A stretch of DNA of 64,000 nt from Plenodomus lindquistii (Eukaryota; Ascomycota; Dothideomycetes; Pleosporales; Leptosphaeriaceae), in the NCBI GenBank assembly GCA_025504975.1, contig JANUWI010000012.1:1054001-1118000 (forward strand), written 5' to 3'. Positions 31,026 through 42,277 of the stretch are shown one piece after another. Within the stretch, counting starts at the first letter, position 1. Each line of letters opens with the position of its first letter. A program made the position numbers and the translations under genes. The notes beneath the pieces were generated by a model. The model was not told the origin of the DNA and made no database searches. It saw only the letters and a list, made by a program, of their open reading frames with translations.

Positions 31026-34000
31026 TTACCGTCGTGGTCCACCAATGCCTCCGATTCCACCCGTCATGCGGCCACCTCCTGCGTTGAGACTCTGGCGAAC
31101 TATCATCTCCGCGGCTTGAGCGGCGGCGAGTCGTTCCTAGTTTTATATCGTCAGGATCATACTTGGACAACAAGGCAGGAACGAAAGATTTGGGTCATAC
31201 CTTTTGCCTACTCCGATCTCTCAGATACCTCTCCGCCTCAGGCCTCATCCTCAGAATCCTCAGAATCATGTCGTCGTTCGGCTCCGCCTGTGCTTCTTTC
31301 CTCTTCTCTTCCTTTGCTTTCCTCATCGTGCCCAGGTTGCGACTGAGCATGATAGTCTTGTGCTTCCTTGTTGGCATGCCAACGAGCCCGGCGGCACCAC
31401 CAAATGTATGTCCCAAGTTTGCGGGCGCTGATTGACGGTTGAACCGTTGCGCAGTCTCTTGTTGCCTGCGCGCACTAGCCGCAGCCATGGACTCGCTAGT
31501 ACGGATAAGGTCTTCCGTCGCTTCAAAGTAGAAGAAGTTGAGATTCTGCAGCTCGTGGTACTTGGGACTCTTGAGCACATCCATAGGTACACCCTCTACA
31601 TTTCCATCTTCGTCCGCGGCATGAAAGAAGTCAAATAGCAGCTTCAGCCACTTGAATACGATGTCCAGCTCTTGCTGGGTAAGAGGTCGTTGTTGAGACA
31701 GCTTGTCGGAGAGAGGGGGCACGAGCAGCGATTCTATTGTTGCGAGAGCTTCTTTCCAGAGACGTGTCATTACCATGATCATGGCTGCGTCAGTCAGAGT
31801 TTGCTTCATGATGGCAAAATTTTCGTCAAAATAGGTGAAGAGGGGGCCCAGAGCTTGTGTGACGTCTGCAGCTGTTGGACCTTGGACTACAGATGCGGGG
31901 CGCGCGGCGCGGAAGTAGGATGTTACGGATGCGACGGTCATACCCCGTCCCAGGAGGGCTTTGAGGGTGCGACGAGAGAGAGTTTCGTTGATGAAGGAGG
32001 AAAGCTGAGGGTGTTAAGTTGGTAGAAGACTGGTAGGGGCTGTTAGACTTACTTTGTCAGTGATTTTGCGCGTCATGTCTCGCTCTGTCCTCTTGAGTGT
32101 TCTGAAGGATTTGCCAAAATAGAACTGGATGTCGTCCCGTTCGCCTTCCATACTGACACGCAGTAGCAGCCGGCCTTGTGTGTCAAGATCAAGCCAGTAC
32201 TCGCGAGGCAAGTAGTCCCTAAAATGTGATGGATCCAGTTTGAGTGATGTCCGACCGACACAGTCGTGATCTCCTAGGGTATCCCAGTCCCAGATTGTGG
32301 CAACAATATTCAGGGGACCGTTCGTGGTGATGTCAATGGTTTCGTCCCACCGCGGGTTAAGACTGCCATATATGACACGCGTCTTGGCGAGGCGTTTCTG
32401 ATACTCGTCACCAAGAACAACGTATGGGTCGCTCAGGCCATTCATGTCACAAGCCTTGAGATCTTCGGCCTCAATGATCTTAATCGTAAAGACGAAGTTG
32501 TTGTTTCGCGCACGCTGTGCAGGGGCTGGAGCATGCTTTTGAATGACTTCGGCGCAGGCATCTACACCAATCTCACGCTCGAGCTTGTCAAGCTGCTGCA
32601 TGGCATACTCGATGTTGTTGAGTTTGACAAGGGACTACGACTGTGAGCACATGACACTCAAGAGCTGGTGGACAGACGTACCTCTGGGTAGAATTGGAAG
32701 GGTTCTGCTTTCTCCTTCTGGCTGTACATATCCTTCGCCATTGATATCCACTTCTCTTGTCTCGTTTGACGCATGGCAGCTGCTTGTTCAGGCGTCATGC
32801 GGTCCATCTCCTTGGCAAACTTTTGTTCCACAAGCTCACAATATCTGGCTAGAGCAACGCCGATGGACTTTGACACGGCAGTCATAAACTTGGCATATTG
32901 TAGGTCATTGTCCCAGTTCAATGATACGATCTGCTCGATACTCTGGTTGAACGACCGAAAAATGTCGACGACCGAGACACTGTGCCGTTCCTCATCTGAG
33001 GGTACAGGATTCTGTGACTCGATCTGGAAAGTGTCGGCCTTGAAGGCATTTTCGACCCAGCCAATCAGGTTTTGGTCAGTCACCTCGATCCATCTCCAAA
33101 CAAAGTCTTGCAAAAGCCCCTCGATGTTGAAAGCAAATTTCCTGTTGGGCAGCGCATCGCCATGGATACGCCGTATCTCAACAAGTTCTTTATATAAATC
33201 GAATCCATCTTGAACAGGAACGTCTTCGCCCTTGCTCTGTGCAACGTCCATGATGCGAGCGACGAGGTCTCTTGCATCTGATGCGTATGCGGGAAACATC
33301 TCTTCCACAAGACACATCATTGGACTGACGCCCATGACTTCGGGGTTCTTGCGGTACCGCTTCTGTATCCGCTCGCACAGCTTGACGACAGCACGCCCAA
33401 GCTCGATGACGTGATAAAACTCCCACTCTTCTTTGGTGTCGGGTATGTGCTTGGCGAGTAAATCGCGGTAAACATCACCAGCCTTTTGTTTCAACGCTAC
33501 CCGTAATTGCTCGGTGAAACAATCCATATCCTCTTCTGTACCGGGGAAAGTCGGATCGTCGTAAATGTGGCTCTCCAGGATATACATGACAGGTCCAAGC
33601 GGCGGAGGCTTGGCATCAAAGACGTACATCATTAGCTCGAACAGCTCTCGCAAAAGTGTGTCATGTAAGGATGTTAGGATTTGTTGATTGAGGGCGTAAT
33701 CATGTACTGTCCATTTGGTTCGATCGAACAACGAGTCTTGGACGGGGATGTAACTCATTCTGTTCGACTTCTTCTCTGGCGGTGGCGGCGGCTCTTTGAT
33801 GTAGTTGAAGGCCGCATCAAGGGTATCTAGATCGATCTCCTGGTTGCAGTATTTTTCCCGCACGACATCAAGAAACAGAATCAGCCTCGAGAATTGGGGT
33901 ATACGCCAACGGAGAGCGATTTCGTTGAGGAGTTCGGCAGACTGTTTGGACAACAGCTTCATTGCTGGTGTCTCGCTCGTCTCCTCGCTCGGCTGCAGGT

Positions 34001-35291
34001 TGGCGTCTGCTAGATCATATGTCAACGCCTCTTTTAGTATTGCGCGATAGTAGGCGCGAGGATCTGGGGGAATGAACGTGTATGATGCGCCGTCACTGGA
34101 GTCGTCACGAAGATGGAGTGAACTCATGTCCACGGGCTGATCGATCACGTACGACGAGCCGTTCTCAGAAGACTGTGAGCCTTGGCGTGACGAGTCGGCG
34201 TATCCTGGGTCCAAGGTTGGATTGGGCCGGAACTGCGGTACAGAGCCTCCTGGCGAGCTCTTGGCCAGCTCCGGATTCGACTGGAGAATGGCAAGTATCA
34301 TTTGTGACAGGTCGGGAATCTCCTGGTTCTTCCACGCCTCGTACGCGTCCTCCAGATCAAAGTCGTCGCGGTTGAGCGTCTTCTGGGTCATGAGACTGAG
34401 GTGTGCCTGGTATGTCTTGAGATCCTGCAGGGCCGCCTTCTCGGTCCAGACGGCCTTGTGTCTGTTGATGTCTGCTTGCACGTCCGAGTAGGAAACGGCA
34501 AAGATGCGGGAGACGACCAGGACCAGGGGCATGTCCTTTACTTCGTAGGTGCGTGGGACTTCGACTTCGACGGTGGTGCCGCCCTGGCCGCCGTTGCGCT
34601 GGTTCTCCGAGGCCAGGTCCTGGTCGTGGACCAGGAGCTTCTTCTCCATGGTGGTGAGCCTCATGGTGAGCTCTGGGCGTTCCTTTGCCCAGTCGTGGTC
34701 CTTGAGGGTGGAGCTGATGAGGCGCAGGAAGAGGGCGACGTGGCGGTCGACCATGAGCTTCCAGCTCTCGTCGGCGGGGGGCCTGCCCTTTTGCAGTTCC
34801 TTGGTGGCGTTGGAGTAGAAGATGAGCAGCAGGTCCTCGACGCGGCGATCCTTGTCCATGTTCTTGCGGAAGGTGGGGTCCTTGAAGGCGTTGAGGAAGA
34901 CGGCAAAGGTGCGCTTGACCGTGGCGTCCTTGTACTCTGGCATGCGCTCCATGCCCATGAGGACCTTTGTGATGCGCTTGTCGAGCTCGCCCATGAAGCC
35001 GTGGGGGAAGCGGGTGCTCTTGGAGTCGCGGATGAGGGAGAAGTCCTTCATGAGGTCGTTGACCGACGTCGAGGAGCGCTGCACGGCCTTGGGGGCGGCG
35101 GGCACATGCTGCACGCGTTTCTGGCGCGGCTGCAGCAGGTAGGCCAGGTAGGCGGCGCGCAGGGCGTAGAGGTAGGCATCTTGGGCGGCCACGGGGCGCT
35201 TGTTGCGGGCGGTGGCCGAGCCGTTGCGCTGCAGGCGGTCGCGCGTCTGCAGGCTGTTGATGCGGCGATTGCTGCCGCGTGCGCCGTCCAT
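31026..35291 (-). CDS. ync13: Munc13/Unc-13-like C2 and MHD domain protein
   Basis: Large cytoplasmic protein of the fungal Munc13-like family (fission yeast Ync13), which acts in vesicle exocytosis and cell-wall deposition at septation. Four exons, 35291-32682, 32634-32053, 32004-31201 and 31136-31026, all phase 0, total 1368 aa. Exon 1 carries an N-terminal disordered part with VNDLMKDFSLIRD and the long helical MHD1-type region. Exon 2 carries a C2 domain (NFVFTIKIIEAEDLKACD, NGLSDPYVVLGD, LNPRWDETIDI, YWLDLDTQGRLLLRVSME); the aspartates suggest calcium or phospholipid binding. Exon 3 has the MHD2 region (SYFRAARP, DIVFKWLKLLFDFFHAADED, VLKSPKYHELQNL). The short last exon ends GGIGGIGGPRR. 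The first ATG in the open frame was used; a further upstream exon cannot be excluded. Divergent from a bHLH gene. Confidence 0.88.
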
Positions 35292-36033
35292 TGCAGACTG
35301 CAGTGCGGGCGTGAGGCGTGGGCGTGTCACGGTGTGTGGGGGGGAGAGGCCGCCGGCGGCGTTGGGCGCATGTCCTGTCTGTGATCTGTCTGTGAGTGGG
35401 CGGTCGTGGTGCGTGTCATGTGTTATGTGCGTATCGTGGGCTGCAGCTGCCCGGCTTGTCCTACCACACCACAGTCACAGTCACTCGCGAGGTGGAACAC
35501 GGGCGACAGCGGTACATGGTGTCCATGGAGTAGTCATGGTCCCATGGCCGACTGCCTACACAGTACAGCAGGTTCAACTAGACAACCGTAGCCCGTGTAC
35601 ATGGCTTGAAACAGCCCTTTGATTAGCCCCGTCGGTCGCTTTGTTTCAGACTTGCCAGACCCACCACCACCACCACCACCACCACCACCATCATCATCAT
35701 CCAACCGAGGCAGACATTCACCGAGAAGCGAAATCGTTTCCACAACCCTGCCCACTGTGACAACATTCTACATGTTTGACTCCAACAAGAGCATGTCACT
35801 GCGAGATTGCATCCCCAAAGACTGGCGTTGACAGCATCTCACTCAAACTTCACCAGTCCGTTCATCCACCAGTTCAATTCACTCATACACTCATCTCCGC
35901 CTCTGCACATCCAATCCCACAGACACGTCGCGCGCCCCGCGTCGCGTCACCACCGCACGCGCCGGGAACACGGCCAGCCAGACTCAGACCCCCTCAAACC
36001 GTCTCAGGTCGCCCCGCTGTCTACCTTATTACC
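35292..36033. promoter_or_regulatory. Divergent promoter, ync13 / bHLH factor
   Basis: A 742-base gap between outward-facing genes. It contains a CCA trinucleotide tract at 35661-35702 and a pyrimidine-rich leader ahead of the bHLH start. No specific factor site was assigned. Confidence 0.4.
35661..35702. repeat. CCA/TCA trinucleotide microsatellite
   Basis: Ten CCA units followed by four TCA-type units, in the ync13/bHLH intergenic region. A probable length-variable marker. Confidence 0.85.
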
Positions 36034-36414
36034 ATGCCGGCGTCTCAGTCCCCCAGCGCAAGCGCAGCAGATCGGCCACGTCTCTCCGACGCACAAAAGA
36101 AGGAAAACCACATCCGCTCTGAGCAGAAACGTCGCGAAGCTATACGCGAAGGCTTCGATCGCCTCGCTGCCATTGTGCCTGGCATGGAGGGTCAAGGGCG
36201 CAGCGAGGCTGTCGTCTTAGAAGCCACCATAAAGTACATGCGCGAGAAGATTGTAGAGAGGCAGGACATGATTGCGAGCGCAAGGGAGAAGGGCATCGAC
36301 ACCACGGGGTGGGAGTTGCCCGTCGAGACTCTACAAGCGTGCGAAGCACAGTTGAGGCGGCAGGAGGAAGAAGACAAGCAGATGGCGGGCACAGAAGACG
36401 GCAACAAGTCGTAG
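36034..36414 (+). CDS. Small bHLH transcription factor (INO4-like)
   Basis: Single-exon 126-aa nuclear protein made almost entirely of one basic helix-loop-helix domain. The basic region is KKENHIRSEQKRREAIREGF; its HxxxE-xxR spacing (H, E, R) is the E-box-binding signature. Helix 1 contains FDRLAAIVPGM, then a short loop (EGQGRSEAVV) and helix 2 (LEATIKYMREKIVERQDMI). The C-terminal remainder is charged, with a coiled-coil look. Size and layout resemble yeast Ino4, which heterodimerises with Ino2 to control phospholipid genes, but other small fungal bHLH proteins look alike, so no symbol is given. The start has a good ACCATGCC context. Confidence 0.85.
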   Translation: MPASQSPSASAADRPRLSDAQKKENHIRSEQKRREAIREGFDRLAAIVPGMEGQGRSEAVVLEATIKYMREKIVERQDMIASAREKGIDTTGWELPVETLQACEAQLRRQEEEDKQMAGTEDGNKS

Positions 36415-36794
36415 CATGGCATGTGAAGATAGGGGTTCATCAAAGTAGCGCTTGCGTCTCGACGGGCACGCGATGGAAGTTTAGCAGAGTTGCTGGCTGC
36501 ATTGCATTTGCGCCGTGATGCCGTACTATAAGAGCCTAATAAAGCACCAACATGAACCCACCCAACGAAATTTCCTCCTAAACGCTACACTGCAGACTTG
36601 ATGCAGTCACTGAGATTGAAGTCCGCCCTTCCATTGCAGGCCAAAGCAATGCCCCGATCGAGCCAAGTCTGGAGTTCTAGCATTCACCCACGCACGGACC
36701 TAGGCGTCTTATCGATAAACCTCAAAAAAGTCCATCGCTCACATTTCCGTTGCATGTGACAGTCGTCAGAACCAACCACAACCTCACACAAAAA
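36415..36794. other. Short intergenic region between bHLH and HPM1
   Basis: Holds the bHLH 3' end and the HPM1 promoter; the two genes run in the same direction. No gene is visible. Confidence 0.5.
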
Positions 36795-38063
36795 ATGGCA
36801 TTCAGTTTCGGCTTCTCAGGCGATGACATAGAAGACGACCCAAATGATGTGGTTGAGCAGACGCAAAGGACGAATGTAGCTGGTAGTCATGCCCCACCAC
36901 CGATTCCGGTTAGAACACATGACTTGGATGAATTGGTATGTACCTCTCATACACACATCTAGCCCAGCAATCAAAACAGCATGGCCTTCGTTCATAATAC
37001 TGATGCCTTGTCCCCATTTTTCCAGAGAAGTTCCTCGACTTTCTTGCACTGCTATTCAACCTGAATCTGTTGGAAGAATTTGAACATCACCACACTAAAC
37101 TAACAAGCTAACTCCAAGTTATCAACCCTCCCCGACAAAATATCCTACTCCACAGTTTCAATCACCACGTCCAACGGCCAATCTACCCGCCTCCCTCGCC
37201 GCGAACTCTTCGACGTGAGATTGCAGCTCATGGCCGAAGATGACGGAACTTGCCCACACCCCCTCTCCGGCCTTGATGAATCAGACCTCGCCCCCAACAT
37301 CTACGAAGGCGGCTACAAGACCTGGGAATGCAGTCTCGATCTCGCGCGCTACCTCTTACTCCGTGGCCCGCGGAAATCTCTGGACGACATGGCGCGCGTG
37401 CAGCATGTAATCGAGATGGGCTGTGGGTCTGCATTACCGTCCTTGGTCCTGTTCCAGTATGCCTTGCGTGAACAACACGCTTGTTACTTTACACTGACAG
37501 ACTACAACGCCGATGTACTCCGTCTCGTCACACTGCCGAATCTATTATTGGCATGGGTCAGCACGCTATCCACTGTTCAGAGCACCGACCTATTCGCTGA
37601 ACATGGTGGTTCTAATCCCCTCCTCGCCTCTGAAGGTGAAGACGGCTATCAAAATGGCGACATGTACTTGACACCCACCCTCCTCGCCACCTTCAGATCA
37701 CACCTCTTCAACACGGGCATAACACTGACCTTCCTTTCTGGCTCCTGGCTCCCCATTCCAACATTACTCTCCCTCATCCCCAGCACACCAGACCTCAACA
37801 CCCTCATACTGGGCAGCGAGACAATCTACAGTCCCGCAAGTCTCGAGGCGTTTACAGAGGCCATTACAGCGCTAATGGGGCGTGTGAAGATGGGGAAGAC
37901 GCTTGTGGCGGCGAAGAAGGTGTATTTCGGGGTTGGGGGAAGTGTGGATGGGTTCAGGGAGGCGTGTGCGGTGCGGGGGGCGGTGGCGAGCGAGGTTGAT
38001 AGCGGGGAAGGGGGCGAGGAAGGGGTGAAGAGGTGGATTGGGGAGGTGCAGATGATTCATTGA
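36795..38063 (+). CDS. HPM1: Protein-histidine N-methyltransferase (HPM1/METTL18 family)
   Basis: SAM-dependent enzyme that methylates a histidine of ribosomal protein Rpl3 in yeast. Exon 1 is 36795-36935 (MAFSFGFSGDDIEDDP through DLDEL) and exon 2 is 37119-38063, giving 361 aa in phase 0. The junction DEL|LSTLPDKISYS matches the family. The Rossmann motif HVIEMGCGSALPSLVLF lies near residues 140-157, with NIYEGGYKTWECSLDLARYL just before it, a hallmark of this group; TLTDYNADVLRLVTLPNL and LILGSETIYSPASL follow. The 183-nt intron is longer than others here and could hide a small exon, although the flanking text is continuous without one. Convergent with the orphan membrane protein. Confidence 0.85.
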
Positions 38064-38366
38064 TTTGCGTTGGGAATAGGGAGTGCGTTCGCTGGCTGGA
38101 AGGCTATGGGCGGTATGTTGATGCGTTAGGAAGAAGTGAAGATGAGAAGGATAAGATGGTAGGTAACAATGAATCAAACAAGACCTCTTCTAGACGACAA
38201 CCAGCCAGTCAGCGCTCTAGCCAGTACTCCAACGCAAGACCACTCATATGCAAAGATGCTTGCAATCGCTAATGATGGTCTACAACCCCCAAGAACAAGC
38301 CTCATTTGTCGCCGCTAAGTCGAAACCACAAATCAAATTCGGCTCCCCATGATTCCCAGCAACGTA
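38064..38366. other. Convergent 3' region
   Basis: About 300 bases between the HPM1 and orphan membrane protein stop codons. Nothing recognisable. Confidence 0.5.
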
Positions 38367-40184
38367 CTAATTCGCCTTTGCAGTGACATGCGGGCCCTCC
38401 AGCTCTCTCGGGCCCTCCTCACTTTTCCACTCTCCACCCCTCATCACACTCAGATAACTCTGCGCTTCCATTCTGAACTGCTCTCCCCGTGTGGCCTGTA
38501 GTCTCTCTACACCACGGCTGATGAGATCAACGTGGTATTCAATCGGCATACCTCCTCCCCCTTCCACATCTCCCACCAATGCTGGCGCCGCGACACCCTC
38601 ACGCAGATTCTCCAATTCTGCTTGAATTTCCTGCAGTTTCACAAGTGTCTCGGAAACGTGGATAACTGCTTTCTTCCGGTACGCGTATATGTTCTTCAGC
38701 AAATTCAAGGATTTGGCGTTTGCGGTTTTATCGGCGCGGTTACCGCCGAGTTTGGTCCACAGCGATGAGAGGAGTTCGTCGTTCTTGGCGGTAATGGTGT
38801 TGTCGTCGCCTACTGCTATCCCATATATCGTCGTCAGGCGCTCATCGAGGTTCGTGAGAACCCATAGTAGCGATCCCGCGCTGAGAATGAGCGTGTCGAT
38901 TTCATCCTTGTTGCGAGAAATATGCTGAACGTACTGGTCATAGATGCGTGCTTGCAGTGATTGCGCGGGGGTGGAAAAGGAGCGGGTGAGTGCGTTGATT
39001 GCATTGCCTACTGCGCCGGTGGACGAGGAATCTTCGTCTATGCCGCGGAGCACATTCATGGTCCATTTGTTAGTTGCGATGATACGGTCTGTTGCGCCGC
39101 CAATACGGGCATTGTAGCGCGCAAGATCCTGAGATGCTTCCTTGGCGGTGAGGATGAAGTTCTCAAATTCATTGTCTAATTCATTGCGGGATGGGAGGCG
39201 GGAGAATTTGACCAATGTGCGAAGGTCGCGGATAGCGAGTTCAGAGTTTTTGATAGCAGCGGGAAGTGTGTGTACATCTTTGGAAGCTTCAACAATGTCG
39301 TCGAATTGGTTTTGTACTGCGATTAGGTCCTCGAAGTTCGCGTGGGGAGCTTCCTCGCGACAGGCAGGGATGAAGAAGGTCGACGCTGGGAGGGAGCAGA
39401 TGGGGGCCAGGAGAGCGTTTTTGAGGGAAGAGCGGAGGACCCCAGTGGCAGTCTGGAGGCCGAAGATTATGATGCCAATGCCGAGGACAACACCCAGGAT
39501 GGGTCTAATGAAGTGGTGCATGGCGTAGGCGAAAATCTTGAAAACTTCTTCAAGGAAAGGAAATAAGAATCTCCGCAGAGCCCAGTTCACGTAGTACCAT
39601 GGGCCTAGCTCTTCTACCTCCCGTTCTTGATTGTGCCCTCTTGCATGGCGTGCTTGACGATTACCACGTGGAACTTGTTGGGCGGTTGCGGGAGCGCCAA
39701 TTTGTCTACGTTGCGCTGGCTGATTCTCAGAACGATAACGCACCTGGCGCGAATCGCGTGGTTGGTATTCATTCATGTTGCGAGTCGAACTGTCATTTAT
39801 GGTAGGTGTGATGAAGGTAGGTTGCGCTGGCTCCTCTGTCCCTGTCCTATGCTGGCGTTTTGTAGCCCTTGTCCGTGTCCTGGAAGTTTCGGGGCTATGT
39901 AATTGTCTCGCTGTGGTTTTGTTTGCTGACTTCCTAGGAGGCACAGACCGTGTTCCGGGTGGAGGTGTTGACTGGAATAGATTTGTCCGCTTTGTTCTCG
40001 TGCAAGGAAGTGGGGCTACATGCGGTTGTCTTTGATGCGCAACTTCCTTGTCAGAGTCTTCCCATTCGACCTCACTTGTAGGGTCGTTGTCTGACTGCAC
40101 TGAACTAGCCTCGTCAGTTGCGTAGTCGGCATCGCCCCAGCTACTTCCCAGGCTTTCATCCGGTCGTCGCGAACGTACGCTCAT
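38367..40184 (-). CDS. Orphan fungal membrane protein
   Basis: A single-exon 605-aa protein I cannot assign to a named family. Residues 1-185 are disordered, basic and Ser/Thr/Gln rich. A hydrophobic region follows (WALRRFLFPFLEEVFKIFAY, then HHFIRPILGVVLGIGIIIFG), one or two membrane helices. The remaining 330 residues are mostly helical and polar with regular heptad-like spacing (FEDLIAVQNQFDDIVEASKD, KAVIHVSETLVKLQEIQAEL), probably coiled coil. Several cysteines follow the membrane segment (CSLP, CREE). The layout, a basic head, membrane anchor and coiled-coil body, recalls nuclear-envelope or organelle-tether proteins, but that is inference. An upstream in-frame ATG at 40415 would add a 77-residue leader; MSVRSRRPDESLG at 40184 is preferred because the leader text is unconvincing. 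Confidence 0.75.
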   Translation of the reverse strand: MSVRSRRPDESLGSSWGDADYATDEASSVQSDNDPTSEVEWEDSDKEVAHQRQPHVAPLPCTRTKRTNLFQSTPPPGTRSVPPRKSANKTTARQLHSPETSRTRTRATKRQHRTGTEEPAQPTFITPTINDSSTRNMNEYQPRDSRQVRYRSENQPAQRRQIGAPATAQQVPRGNRQARHARGHNQEREVEELGPWYYVNWALRRFLFPFLEEVFKIFAYAMHHFIRPILGVVLGIGIIIFGLQTATGVLRSSLKNALLAPICSLPASTFFIPACREEAPHANFEDLIAVQNQFDDIVEASKDVHTLPAAIKNSELAIRDLRTLVKFSRLPSRNELDNEFENFILTAKEASQDLARYNARIGGATDRIIATNKWTMNVLRGIDEDSSSTGAVGNAINALTRSFSTPAQSLQARIYDQYVQHISRNKDEIDTLILSAGSLLWVLTNLDERLTTIYGIAVGDDNTITAKNDELLSSLWTKLGGNRADKTANAKSLNLLKNIYAYRKKAVIHVSETLVKLQEIQAELENLREGVAAPALVGDVEGGGGMPIEYHVDLISRGVERLQATRGEQFRMEAQSYLSVMRGGEWKSEEGPRELEGPHVTAKAN

Positions 40185-40612
40185 TCTCTCATGCGAAGGC
40201 TGAGTGGTGACAAGGACGGATAGACGATGGCTGGGTAGAGTGTAGGTGGGGGGCCAAGAGGATATCCAAGAAGGTGGAGGAGGGTAAAGCGCAGCGATAT
40301 CAGCAAGGTCGACAGAGAGGTGTATTGTCGCTTTTCCCGGTGTGACGTGGTGCCTGCCAATCAGGCTTCGAGCGCAGCCTGTCTGGCGCGCAATTGCAGT
40401 GCGCCATGCTTGCACATGGCCGACGCCGTAGAGGACAAGGACAGCGCGAGGAGTCGCTTACCAGACTGCCTTGGAGTACTGGAGTATGGAGCCACCTGAC
40501 CATGGGCACGTGGCCGCGCCCGTTTCGCGCGGTTGGAGTTGACGTTGGAACGCGTCGACGTCATGTTCGCGATGCATGAGTCGTCCGGGGGCTTGGCAGC
40601 ACGCCAGTGGAC
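40185..40612. promoter_or_regulatory. Divergent promoter, orphan membrane protein / ThrRS
   Basis: A 428-base gap between divergent starts. No motif could be singled out. Confidence 0.35.
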
Positions 40613-42277
40613 ATGGCTGCTGGTTCCATGGGAAGCAATGCAAGACGCCCAGAAGCTGCGATGCCCCCATTGCGCCCATTGACGTGCGCCACATATGCCG
40701 CCAGACGGAGTCAGCTGACTCATCTTTGCACAAGTCGCCATGCGCGCATAGCCATCAGGAGCTGTTCTTGCTCCGCGCCTGGCCAGCACCAACACCAACT
40801 GAAAACACCCGTGGGCCGTGTGACGAATGCCTCGCTGGACCCGCCCAAGCCTCCGACAGACCATCGTGCCCTGGCGGAAACTCACAATCTCTTCATCACC
40901 TCGCCCTACAGTCCTGGATCGCCCCTGCTCCTGCCCAATGGCGCCTATGTCTTCCAAAAGCTGCAGTCGTTCCTGCGAGCGCAGTACCCACAATTTGGCT
41001 TTCACGAGGTCGTTACGCCCATCATCTACAAGAAGTCGTTGTGGGAAAAGTCGGGGCATTGGCAGAACTATGCAGAGGACATGTTCAGCGTGCAAGGGCG
41101 GGGCACGACAGCGCACATGGCAGAAGCCGAGGCAGAGGATGACGGTGAATTCGGCCTGAAGCCCATGAACTGCCCAGGGCATTGCATCCTGTTCCGCGAC
41201 AAGGTCACGAGCTACAGAAACCTCCCCGTACGATTCGCCGATTTCAGCGCGCTCCACCGAAATGAAATCTCGGGCGCTCTTACAGGGCTGACCAGAGTGC
41301 GACGCTTCCATCAGGATGATGCCCACATCTTCTGCCGCCCGGATCAGATACTGCCCGAGATTGAGCAGACTCTCAAATTCGTCGCTATGGTCTACAACAC
41401 CTTTGGGCTGGGGCCCTACAAACTGCTTCTCTCCACCCGGCCAAAAGACAACTTCATCGGCACTGTTGACGAGTGGGATCGCGCCGAGAAACAGCTCAGC
41501 ACTGCTCTAGACAACATCGGTAGCGAGTGGGCCATCAACCAAGGAGATGGCGCATTCTACGGCCCAAAGATTGACATCATTCTGAAGGACTCGAACGGAA
41601 AGGAGCACCAGACAGCGACCATACAGCTCGACTTCCAACTCCCGCAGCGCTTCGACCTGCAATATCAGGCGTCTCCTGAAGAATTGGAGGCAGGCTCACA
41701 AACATCAATGGACACAGGTTTGGACTCGTCACTGCGCCGTCCTGTCATGATACATCGCGCCATCTACGGATCCATCGAGCGCTTCATGGCACTCTTAATT
41801 GAGCATTACGCCGGCAAATACCCATTCTGGCTGTCACCCCGCCCGGCCATCATCTTATCCCTTAACTCCGACCCCAAAGTCCTTGAACACGTCTTCCACA
41901 TACAGGCTGTACTCTCTGGTATCAAGGCAAGCCATGAGCCAGTTGACTCACCGCCGTCTGACCCAAAGCCACTACCCCTTTCGACTGTTCAGCTTCCAAT
42001 CGACGTTGATACAAGTGCTCGGTCCCTTGGCAAGAAGATTGCAGAAGCCCGGAGCAACAAATACAACCACATCATCATCGTCGGTGGACGCGAGATCGAA
42101 GCTGGTGTGATGAACTTGCAGATTGTTAACCAGCCTAATGAAAGTGCAACGATCGCGGTGTTGGACGAGGCGCTGGGCTGCATGCTGTCGGACAAGGATA
42201 GGACCAAGATGGAGGTGAAGATCAGCTTGGAAGCGGCAAGGAAGTACTTCACAGCCTTGGTGAACTCGTACATTTGA
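40613..42277 (+). CDS. MST1: Mitochondrial threonyl-tRNA synthetase
   Basis: Class II synthetase that charges mitochondrial tRNA-Thr. One exon of 554 aa from ATG 40613, or 538 aa from 40661, whose sequence (Arg, Ser and Thr rich, no acids) reads as a mitochondrial presequence. It lacks the TGS and editing domains of the cytosolic enzyme and begins directly with the catalytic core, as in yeast Mst1. Motif 1 region: FGFHEVVTPIIYKKSLWEKSG. The zinc and substrate site is GLKPMNCPGHCILF. Motif 2: RFADFSALHRNEISGALTGL, with RVRRFHQDDAHIFC after it. Motif 3: IHRAIYGSIERFMALLIEHY. The anticodon-binding domain follows (QLPIDVDTSARSLGKKI through VNLQIV-type strands). No defects seen. Confidence 0.92.
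   Translation: MAAGSMGSNARRPEAAMPPLRPLTCATYAARRSQLTHLCTSRHARIAIRSCSCSAPGQHQHQLKTPVGRVTNASLDPPKPPTDHRALAETHNLFITSPYSPGSPLLLPNGAYVFQKLQSFLRAQYPQFGFHEVVTPIIYKKSLWEKSGHWQNYAEDMFSVQGRGTTAHMAEAEAEDDGEFGLKPMNCPGHCILFRDKVTSYRNLPVRFADFSALHRNEISGALTGLTRVRRFHQDDAHIFCRPDQILPEIEQTLKFVAMVYNTFGLGPYKLLLSTRPKDNFIGTVDEWDRAEKQLSTALDNIGSEWAINQGDGAFYGPKIDIILKDSNGKEHQTATIQLDFQLPQRFDLQYQASPEELEAGSQTSMDTGLDSSLRRPVMIHRAIYGSIERFMALLIEHYAGKYPFWLSPRPAIILSLNSDPKVLEHVFHIQAVLSGIKASHEPVDSPPSDPKPLPLSTVQLPIDVDTSARSLGKKIAEARSNKYNHIIIVGGREIEAGVMNLQIVNQPNESATIAVLDEALGCMLSDKDRTKMEVKISLEAARKYFTALVNSYI

Noticed and set aside
34401..35384. Plus-strand open frame of 327 codons overlapping ync13
   Set aside because: Antisense shadow of GC-rich ync13 exon 1, with Val/Glu/Gly/His-biased text and no domain.
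40361..41326. Minus-strand open frame of 321 codons across the ThrRS start
   Set aside because: Shadow of the ThrRS coding frame; the plus-strand protein has all class II motifs.
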